Made by a program: the position numbers and the translations under genes | Source: Ehretia macrophylla | Taxonomy: Eukaryota > Streptophyta > Magnoliopsida > Boraginales > Ehretiaceae | Direction of reading: 5' to 3' | DNA: 64,000 nt | NCBI GenBank assembly: GCA_037974665.1 | Contig: CM075767.1 | Location: forward strand, 19,856,840 to 19,920,839 | Shown: in pieces, positions 54,905 through 64,000 of the stretch | How positions within the stretch are numbered: the stretch's first letter is position 1 | Layout: the number at the start of each line of letters is the position of its first letter | The notes under the pieces: generated by a model | What the model saw: the letters and a program-made list of their open reading frames with translations, nothing else | What the model was told of the DNA's origin: nothing | The model's database searches: none

Positions 54905-57430
54905 ATGGCCGAAACTGTCATTGGTGTTGTTGCAGAAAGTCTATTCAATGAAGCACTTTCTCTTGCTACTGAAGAGCTTAGTCTTGTTTTCCATTTCAAG
55001 GATGACCTTCAAAGCTTGGCTAGAGAAGTTAAAGCCATTCAAGCTTTGGTTGCCGACGCAGATTGCAAGGATATTTCTTCACAGATCATGCAAAATTGGT
55101 TGAAAAGTCTTAAGGATGTTGCGTTTGATGCTGAGGACACGTTGGAAGAGTACAAATACGAACTTCTTCACCGAAAGGTAAATGTGTCAAATTTGATACA
55201 AAGCTTGCATTTCGTTTCAACATGGCTCATAAGATTAAGGATGTTAATTCACGATTGAAAAGTGTTAAAGAACAAGGATTGGGTTATGGGTTGAATCCTT
55301 CTGAGTTTATAAATAGAAGTTCAGAAGTTAAAATAGACCGAATGACTAGTCCTTTTGTTCAAGAATCAACAATCGTGGGAAAAGATGATGATGTCATAAA
55401 AGTAGTAGACATGCTAGTGAATGCAAACATTGAAGAACATATTGAGGTCATTGGCATAATAGGCATGGGTGCGCAAGGCAAGACGACTCTTGCCCAACTT
55501 GTCTGCAAACATGATAAAGTGGCGAATCATTTTGAACATAAAATATGGATTTGTGTTTCTGAGGATTTCAAAGTTGAGAGAATTTTAAATGAGATGGTGC
55601 AATGTGTAACCAAAGAAAATTCTAATTTGACAAATAGGCAAGCATTAATTGAGAAACTTCAAAATACTTTGAAGGGCAAAAGATATCTTCTTACTCTTGA
55701 TGATGTATGGAAAGATGATCAAAAAAAATAGGAGCGTATAGAAAATGATGTACGAGAGATAGGTGGTTCTAGAGGAACCAAAATCATGGTGACAATACGT
55801 AGTGAGGAAGTTGTTTCAACCATGCTTACGTCGCAAATCCATCATTTAGGTCAACTGTCAGATAATGACAGTTTCACTTTATTTCATCAAAGAGCATTTG
55901 CAAAGGGTGGAGTGGTAGAGACTTCAGAATTTCTGGATATAGGTCGAAGGATGGTGAAAAGGTGTGGGGGTTTGCCATTAGCAATTAAGGCATTGGGAGA
56001 TTTGCTTTACTCAAAAAGTGATGTACATGAATGGTTGAGTATAGAGAAAAGTGATATACGGAGTTCAACCACCAGTCAAGGAGGTGTCCTGCCATCCATA
56101 AAACTAAGTTACAATCATTTGCCTTCATTGTCTTTGAGATAATGCTTTGCATATTGTTCAATATTTCCAAAGGATACTGTCATGGAAAGGGAAGTTCTTA
56201 TACTATTATGGATGGCACAAGGATTTCTTAATCCTCCTAAGGGTAGTCATTTACAAATGGAGGACTTGGGTAATGACTACTTAATGTTCTATTATGGAAT
56301 TCTTTGTTGCAAGAGCCCACATACGATGACTACAATAAGATTCGGTCTTGCAAAATGCATGACATTGTGCATGATTTTGCATTACTAAGGTCAAAAGATT
56401 ATTGCTTCACAATAAATGTTGGGCAAGATGACAAAGATACTAAAGGTGTACACTTATCAATGATTTCTAGTAAAGAGGAAATGGTAGATGTACCTCAAGA
56501 AATTTCTCCAAAACTGAGAACATTATACCTACGGTCATTGGAAATGAGTTGATAAAATTTAGACACCTTCGAACTTTAATTTTGGAGGGCTATAAAATTA
56601 AATAATTGTCTACTTCAATAGGTAGGTTGAAACAATTAAGATGCATTGACATTATGGAGATAGGGATCAGAAAGTTGCCGGCTTCTTATATAAAGCTCTA
56701 CAATTTACATACCCTAATAGTCAATTTGAAAGAAAATTCAGTGATTTTTTTGGGTTCTCTGATCAATTTGAGACATATTGATCTTGATAGTTCATGGGAG
56801 AACATATTGCTTGTGGGAATAAGTCACTTGTCTCATCTCCAAACCTTGCCTTACTTCAATGTGAGTGATAAAATGGGTTGTAAAATTGAAGAGCTAGGTC
56901 CTCTAAATAACTTAAGAGGTAGCCTCATTATTGATGGGCTTGAGAAGGTGAACAATGGGGAGGAAGCCCGGAAGGCAAATATATCAGAAAAGTCCAAGGT
57001 TGATGATTTAGAACTTCGGTGGACTGGCGAGAGAGAGACATTGAATTTGAAAGACGAGGAGAATGTTATTGAAAGTCTCAAACCTTACCCATATCTAAAA
57101 AGGTTAGAAATTTACAATTTTAGGGGTTCAAGGTTTCCTTAGATGACAAACGAGCTGCTTAAGAATTCATTGGAATTCGAACTAATTGGTTGTGATTCAT
57201 GTGAGCAATTCCCACCTTTGGGACACCTTCCATCTTTGCGGTCACTGAGGATTGTAAATTGTAAAAAGTTGGTTGTGTTACCGTCACTGCAAGACCTCTC
57301 GTCTATTGAGATTTTGGAAATTTGGAATGTTGACGTTGTTTCCGTTCCAGATATGCCGTCATCCTTGCTCTCATTGAAGATTGAAAAATGTGAGAAGTTG
57401 GCTGCATTACATAGAGTGAGTTTTTGTTTT
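54905..57430 (+). pseudogene. CC-NBS-LRR pseudogene, close paralogue of NLR1
   Basis: The start MAETVIGVVAESLF is identical to NLR1. Lesions relative to NLR1 are: a 46-bp deletion near 55199, stops at 55729-55731 (a Trp codon in NLR1) and 56140-56142 (Gln), a 1-bp loss near 56281, a 7-bp loss near 56533, and stops at 56603-56605 (Gln) and 57140-57142 (Trp). The three deletions total 54 bp, so the original frame is recovered at the end. Motifs survive: GMGAQGKTTLAQ (P-loop), LLTLDDVW (kinase-2), CGGLPLAIKALG (GLPL) and KMHDIVHDFALL (MHD). These are closer to consensus than NLR1 at kinase-2 and GLPL. Its LRR keeps a stretch (VVLPSLQDLSSIEILEIWNV) that NLR1 lacks and has no 171-bp duplication. 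It is non-coding as it stands. Confidence 0.92.
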
Positions 57431-58380
57431 ATGAGGCAGAGGCAGCCAGAGTGAGTTTAACATTCCAACAATCAACTGCCAAGCATGCAAGAATCACATT
57501 TACAGGCGATGAGACATCTCAAAAATTTACCGGAATGGGTGAAACCACTGATTGTTCCCTACAGCTAGATAAACCAAACGAGATAACTGACCACCACCTA
57601 AATCTGTAAGTTTAACTGCGTTCACTCCATACTTCTCTTTTAGTTAACTCTGTACTTGGGGTGATCTTTTGCACACTTTTGATTCTGCCCTATATTTACT
57701 CTCATTCTTTGTATGGTCTCTCTCTCTCTCTAATTATCTGAAGTCATACCAAATTATAGAGGAAGCTGTGCGGCATTGCTCAAGACTGCAAACATTGACA
57801 CGATTAAGTGAGTTAATCAAAAAAAATTTACCTAGTCTTAGATATGGATTTAACATTAAATATATTCTGAGTGAAGGAAATAGAATCATATATGTTTTAT
57901 CATGCTAGTGGTTTTTACTGCTTCATTCGATGTGTTTTCTTCTATTGTGTCATGCTACCACAGCTAATGCCAAACTTTAATCATATTGCTTGCAGCTGCA
58001 GCAGGACATAGAACGGTTGGTGCGTATCTGCTTTTCTTCGGATGTGTCAGTGTGTTGGTTTTCTGCAGATTGCTGGACTTAGAACGTCACATGATTTGCG
58101 AATGGAAGAAGAGACCATTCTCTGCCGAGACACCCATGCGACAAAATTATACACCTCTATAGGAGTCAAAAGTACATGGAGGAAGCATCCAGAGGAACTG
58201 GCTGAGTGTAAAGGGGAACATGGTCATGGCGCTCTCGTTGATGGAATCCAATGCTCCACCTTACTGCAGATTGCTCAAGATTTGCCTTTAAGATTCAGTA
58301 CTCAGCTGTGAGATCTTTGCACTTATTCGGCCATGGAAGCTCTGCGAATATAGAAATTTGATGACTTTGTTACTCAGATT
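57431..58380 (+). other. NLR pseudogene 3' tail
   Basis: Matches 20740-21110 and 17560-18510. It retains donor-like 'aaatctgtaagtttaactgcg' (57599) and acceptor-like 'tgcttgcagctgcagcaggac' (57991). A frame at 58042-58311 (ending GALVDGIQCSTLLQIAQDLP then LRFSTQL) is shared with the other copy but has no recognised domain. Confidence 0.5.
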
Positions 58381-59970
58381 AATATTGTCGAAGATCCACA
58401 TCTCTCCCGACCCCCTATCCTCTGTTGTATTGTTTCTTTTTCTCCTTTTCTCATCTCCATCAAGATCAATATCTACCAAATTCCTGTGCAGCATAGGCTT
58501 CATTAATGCAAAGTCCTTTCAGATTCAATTTTCTTCTTCTATTTACATCATTGCACGTTTTGGTTGTATTTTTTGTTCAAGGATTTGCTCTTCATATTAA
58601 AAACAGAAACAGCGTTGTGGCACAAAGCTATTAAGTGAGTTCAACACATGAGAGGCATTGGGGGCTCTTTTATATTTTTTCGACAAGTCTTTGATCAAAC
58701 CGATATCATTTCAGCTATAAGGATAGCTTTAGTTTCATAATTCTACAAACTTATGGCAATTTTCCAGCAAAGGATCAGCAATATTTACAGCGTGATGATT
58801 TAATGCAGGTTCTATACTGAGCATAGTCTAACGTATATACTACTTGGAAAAGGCCCAAATTGTCCGTTCGATTGTGTTGTTCTCTAAATAAAATAATAAA
58901 CTCTTTGTAACAGTTTATTTTGTCACAATAACTAAGAAATGAGATTCTTAAATTCATTACTCATTCTAACCTATCAATTGCCACCTAAGTAATTAATTAA
59001 AAAAATTATATATTTCAGAGAAAATTAAAGAGAATTCTATTAAGTTCATTTGAAGTTTTGAATTGAAATGAAACCGTATGTATATGAAAAAATATGAATA
59101 ATATGCGGGTACTAATACAGTGTTGTGCAATTACCATTCGTTTACCCGGCAGCGTACTATTCATTTATCCGAAATAACTCTTCATTTACGCGGTGGCTTT
59201 ATCGTTTATTTACTCGGTAGCTTACTGTTCACTGGTTACTATTCATCATCGGGAATACTGATCACTAATAGGTCATTGTTCACGTGTCATTTTTTTTACC
59301 GGTGTAATATTATGAAAGAGATAAATGATATAAAGTAATAATGTAGTCATAATAAAATAATTTGGACCATTTTGAGTCAGTAGAAAAGAGGTCTAAGTAG
59401 TTGTTTATCCTAAATCAGTGGAAGATAATGTGATTGTGTGGTGATTGTGTGGTTTATAAGTGAGTGTTGTAGGTATAAAGAATAATTTGAGTAAATTATT
59501 TTGGACCAGTAGAAATTTAGTAGAAAATGTTATCATCTTGCCTATTCTGAGATAAACATGCAGCAATCACATGTTTGCTTGCTTTGTTTCTTTTTAATAA
59601 AGAAAAAATTTACCTTATGTGTAAAAACACGTACTAATATATATTACAGTTTAGTCAAAGGAGATAGGATATCAGTTTTGAGTCGGACCTTAAATACAAT
59701 AAAGTATCGTCTTACCATTCCATTCAACTTTTATAAAACATGCTCGCTTACTTTCTTTGCATCGTAATGCGAAAGAATGGAGATCTTCATTTTCAATTTG
59801 TAACTTAGAGTTTACTCTATATAACTTCTAATAAGCAAGTAGCTCACTCAACACAACATAGCAACACGACCTCAGGAAATGAAGATCACTCAACTCATTC
59901 TCAGCAAAGACATCCCTATCGAAGATACCTCAAGACCAGCATTGCTCAGATAGATCAGTTAAGAGTTAGT
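58381..59970. other. Intergenic, partly duplicated
   Basis: No gene. About 58990-59080 and 59515-59880 match 18770-18830 and 18955-19340. From about 59110 to 59290 a degenerate short repeat based on 'tactgttcactcggtag' or 'tactattcattta' occupies a gap relative to the other copy. Confidence 0.45.
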
Positions 59971-60260
59971 TGTTAGTTACAAAAGAATCTTGACAGTTGG
60001 AGTTAGTCAATCAAGTAACAAACAGTTTGAAATGTATCTGAGCAAATGTAAGCACCTGATTCATTGAGTAATAAACTCATCTGATCATCATGATTAGTTC
60101 TTTTCTTCTTCTTCATACCTTCTGACATGGTATCAAAAGCTTCTAAAGACATCACTACCATTGTCGATCCTCAAGAAAGCTTCCATTAGCTTCATCTTTG
60201 CTCTTTTTTTTTTTTTTTAAGCACAACAACAGTCATGGCTTCATCAACATCTATAGTGTT
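59971..60260 (+). mobile_element. Ty1/copia-type fragment: LTR, PBS and gag start (fossil)
   Basis: An LTR-like segment (about 59971-60127, from tgttagttac to cttctgaca) is followed directly by tggtatcaaaagc (60128-60140), a PBS for initiator tRNA-Met. About 100 bp later comes a gag-like start MASSTSIVLG (60236). Nothing else of the element is recognisable downstream, so it is a short truncated remnant. Confidence 0.55.
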
Positions 60261-61185
60261 GGGATTTATTAATTCAATACCAGAGAATAAAACACTGCTC
60301 ATAATCGAAAATTTGATTTTGTAAATTTAAGGCGCACCTTAATTTGAAGCCATTGATAATATCTCTTGTGATTACCCTGCAAGAAAATCTTTAGTAGCAT
60401 ATTATGATAGGTATGCCTAGACTAAGTGCTCCCTCTTCCTTTCCAACTTATGTATGGTGTCTTTCTATAAGGCAAGCCAACCTTAATAGCTTAACATTTG
60501 TATACGATCAGTATTTTAGATGGGAGAGAGGGTTTAGCTTGAAAGTCTTTATTGGCCCCCCATTAAGGTGCCTAACATTTTATACTTGCTCTATATTTTA
60601 CATATCACACCACTTAATTAAAATAACATTAATGAGACGGACCTAAACTCAACTGGAATGGATCACCAAAATGATGTACTGGGCTTTAGAACCCGTTATT
60701 CAAAATAATAAAATATATCAATTAGTTATAGCACATTATTTAAAAAATTCTAACAGCCTGCCACTTGAGCAACACTGATTAGTTTTATATTTTAAAATGC
60801 TTAGTTTCACAAAAAGACTCTTGGGTTGAATACAACTTTCCTTTTTTTTTTTAATTCAAAGGAAACCTAAGGCCGTAGGTTGAATAGTGGCCACAAAATA
60901 AACGTCTCATTCCAAAATCCTATTAAACAAGTACATTAATATTAAACCATAACAGTCGTTACACCATTTATCGGCATAGACTCCAATGATCAAAAATATC
61001 AATCCCCATCAACATAGATTTCATGGTGTGATTAAGTATAGTATGGTTTTTGGCACATGTGATCTAATTAGGATGATGAGAATGTCAATTCCGCAATCGG
61101 TCCACTTTATGGTCTTGAAAGACCCTTTACAAGATTAAAGCCCTTTTTTCCCTCATAAGAAGCCTCATAACTTTAACAACTTATT
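60261..61185. other. AT-rich intergenic sequence
   Basis: No supported gene, RNA or repeat boundary. Confidence 0.4.
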
Positions 61186-61619
61186 TTGATTGGACTTTTT
61201 ATAGGAAAGGAAAGGATGGGAAGGAATAAGGAATCCTTCCCCTTGTATGGATTGAAATTTTAAAGGAGAGAAAGGTTAAAACTCTTCCATTTTCTTTAAT
61301 AAGAAAGATTTTGTAATCCTTCCAAATTGGGGTATTTTGGAGGAAAATGAAATGTTTTGTTATAAAAAGTTTTTTTTGTCCCTACATATCTCATGGTTAT
61401 AAAAATAAAAATGGTACTTAAATAATTTTGCATTTTAAAGTTATCATTTTCCTTTTCTTTTCTTCTCCAATGCAAACAAAAGATCATAAAATTGTTTCCT
61501 TTACTTTCCATTATTATTATTTTTGCAATCCAAACAAGGTAATTCATTTCATTTCATTTTGTTTATTTTTTTCCTCCACTTTACTCTCCTTTTCATTCCT
61601 TTGTGCAATCCAAACACTA
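61186..61619. mobile_element. MITE (TGTTTGGATTGCAC family), copy 2
   Basis: Homologous to 51181-51670 in the same orientation. The right end reads 'cctttgtgcaatccaaacacta' in both, and the left end 'gattggactttttataggaa' is more diverged. No clear target duplication. Confidence 0.6.
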
Positions 61620-61959
61620 TGTAAATGGAATGTAAATTCCCTTTAATACTTCTAAATCAAAGTCATTTCAATAATGAAACCTTTAATTGAATATAAAACT
61701 TTAATTATGCATGAATTCATATAGATCAATAAATGATACCTTTAAATGTGTACACATAGAATAGTAATCACAAAAATAACTGAATGTAATAGGAATTGAA
61801 ACTTTAAGGTATCAAAAATTACTGAAAGCAAATCATATATAGGAATGTAAACTCTCACTAACCCAATACATCAAATGACGGTAGAACACTCATATGCCTT
61901 ACGTGCTTCTAAAATTCAACAAGTCTAAGCCCTATTGTTAATGGATCTACAATTGTATC

Positions 61960-64000
61960 ATTGGTCCTTAATTATTTTTTCATTTTTTTTAAATTAATCT
62001 CTATTATTTTAAATAATTTAAATCAGTTCTTAATATTTTTTAAAAAGTATCAAATTAGTCTCTTTTGTTAAATATTTAATTAAAAATCTATAAAATAACT
62101 AAAATATCTTTAAAAATTAATTGAAATTACTAAAACCCGACCCCTACCCCTGTTGAACCTATCTCATCTGACCAAAAATAAAAAATAAAAAACCCCAATC
62201 CCCCTTCCCCGACACCACCCCCTTCCCTGCATCTAACCAAAAAACTTAAAAATAAAAAAAATAAAAAAATAAACCAACCCCCTCCCCCGATACCACCCTC
62301 TCCCCCGATACTACCCCTCCAAACCCCAGCCGCCACTTCATCTTCAGCTTGGTCATCGATGCTGATTGCAAGCATATTTCTTCAATTAAAAAAAAAAAAC
62401 AGAAGACCACTACTTTAATAGAAAAGAAATATAGACTCTATAGTGTAATTAACATGAGAAAGATGTCCCTTTGCTTAGAATTATTTCCCTTTTCTGACAA
62501 AATAAGGGAACACCCGTATTGCCAAAGTTAATGGAAACTTGCTTATACTATATTCTCACCTTTTTTTGTTTTTTTATTATATCTTTTTTATTTTTTATAT
62601 CTTTTTCTTCTTCTCACATCATATCTCATGGCTAAACTATCAATATCGCTAGACATACCTTATGTGTTTCTGATAAATTTACTGGCTTCTCATGTTCATT
62701 GTAATTAAATATAAAATTTTAAAATTTGATTCAAATATTTGTATCATTATCGCCAACATCAGTATTGAATAGTTGACAAAATAAATTGCGTAAAATAATG
62801 CAAAAATTAGGAAAAGTTCTGAATAGTTATTTGGGAGGAAAAAAAAGCTATAAATGCTTTTTATCTTCAAAATAATTAAGACGGGTCACTAACTCTAAAA
62901 CACTTTCTTGAATAAAAATTATTCAGATGTTTTTATTATTTATGCATCATTTTGCATACTTTATATAACTAAATCATTAATGATGATGTTGGTGATAATA
63001 GATCTGGATATGAGCTTTTCAAATTTTGTAATGAAGATGAAGAGTCAGTAAGTGTGCAAAAGACAATTATGGCGAATGTTTTGGTGGTGGTCACATGTTA
63101 TACAATAGAACATCTTTAAATTAATAGCGTTGGGGCTACTAAATTCTATTAATTTAGCGAGATATTAATTTATCGATAAATTAATAACTATTAATTTATA
63201 GAGATATTTTTAATTTTTTTGACTTTATAGTAAACATATTATAATTATTATGTCTTTTTTTGAAAAGTAACTTATATTTTTTCGGTCCAATTTAAAAAAA
63301 TAAGTAATAAGAATAAAAGATAAAATTTAATTTAGTATGATTAGAACAAAGTTTCTCTAATATCGTATCCAAATTCTTGTAGAATTAAGATGGGAACTAA
63401 TTTATCTAATCTTGTATTCTAATCCTTGTAGGATTATCTCAATTTTTTCTCTTTAAATAATTAAATATGAGATTCAACTGCATTTGAAGTTCAACAAAAG
63501 ACAAGCTACTTTTTATTCATATTTTAAGAAAAATCTCATAGTCAATTTATTATGTATTTTTTAGCTAATTATTAATTTATGAAAATTTGGGTCAAGAAAA
63601 TACAAATAAATTTTTTTAAATGTATTATCTTATAATTTGAAAAATCTCATAGTCAATTTATTATGTATTTTTTAGCTAATTATTAATTTATGAAATATTT
63701 GGGTCAATAAAATACAAATAAATCCTTTTAAATGTATTATCTTATAATTTTATCGAATTTATCAACTTTTTACATTGGTCCCAAGTTGGGAACAGACATT
63801 TTTATTAATTAAAAGAAATTATTAATTTATCGAGTATTAATTTAAAGAGGTTCTATTGTATTTTGCCACAAGATATAAGGAAAAAAGAAAAAAATACATT
63901 AAAAAAAGAAGAGTAAAAAATAAAAAGATTAAGTGGGATGGAGTTACATACATGGTTGAGTCACACTTATATTTTTAACACTAATAGTTTACATTTCAGC
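61960..64000. repeat. Spacer block S, copy 2, running off the window
   Basis: Aligned with 7250-10300. It shows the empty site for the TRIM (gatgttggtgataatag, about 62985) and for the 7405 MITE (about 62100). At the window edge the text 'gattaagtgggatggagttacata' matches about 10140, which lies roughly 1.9 kb upstream of the NLR1 ATG. Confidence 0.8.
63103..63858. mobile_element. MITE with CAATAGAACCTCTTTAAATTAATA ends
   Basis: The left end caatagaacatctttaaatt and the inverted right end caatagaacctctttaaatt differ by one base, flanked by TA on both sides. The matching spacer at about 10065-10075 lacks it. Inside, a unit of about 111 bp ('aatctcatagtcaatttatt' onward) is tandemly duplicated at about 63532 and 63643. 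No transposase. Confidence 0.75.

Noticed and set aside
59120-59338. 72-residue frame at a 'tactgttcac' repeat
   Set aside because: Degenerate short repeats explain it, and no counterpart exists in the other copy of the duplicated flank.

Overview
The window is nuclear DNA of a flowering plant, most likely a eudicot. It is strongly AT-rich and holds plant CC-NBS-LRR (NLR) disease-resistance genes, a plant Ty3/gypsy element, TRIMs primed by initiator tRNA-Met, hAT, CACTA-like and MITE DNA transposons, L1-type LINE tails and a scrap of plastid ndhG. The species cannot be told from the sequence. No tRNA, rRNA or CRISPR array was seen.

The host content is one diverged, tandemly duplicated NLR cluster. 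NLR1 (12069-15230, + strand) is a complete intronless gene of 1053 codons with a TATA box about 100 bp upstream. A second copy (54905-57430) is a pseudogene with four stop codons and three frame-changing deletions. A third (53970-54372) is a coiled-coil-only fragment. Further debris consists of an orphan NLR 5' flank (about 3480-3790 and 6170-7150, split by insertions) and two detached LRR tails (16738-17217, 19408-19487). The 3' regions (15231-21110 and 57431-58380) are mosaics of repeated blocks with splice-like donor and acceptor sequences, suggesting spliced 3' untranslated regions. A non-coding spacer block lies upstream of NLR1 (about 7250-10300) and again at the right edge (61960-64000). 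The repeating unit is therefore spacer, 5' flank, NLR, 3' tail, and another NLR copy is predicted just beyond the right edge.

Between the two NLR regions lies a transposon-rich block. A Ty3/gypsy element (21987-33039, minus strand, 5-bp target duplication agaat) has two RNase H regions and an antisense gene, which points to the Tat clade; its sense genes are broken. Its right LTR carries a piece of plastid ndhG. A 498-bp TRIM lies at 34426-34923. A LINE tail (36084-36760) is followed by a structurally complete hAT transposon (36768-40637) with an uninterrupted 792-codon TTF/ZMYM-type transposase and a perfect 8-bp target duplication. A MULE-like MITE (41615-42252) and a CACTA-like region with subterminal repeats and a foldback (about 43127-48497) follow. 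Many smaller elements have ends fixed by target duplications. Several are present in one duplicated copy and absent from the other, which orders the insertions.

The only host gene likely to be expressed and functional is NLR1. The hAT transposase is the only other protein that reads as intact. Long stretches elsewhere are AT-rich with no recognisable gene.
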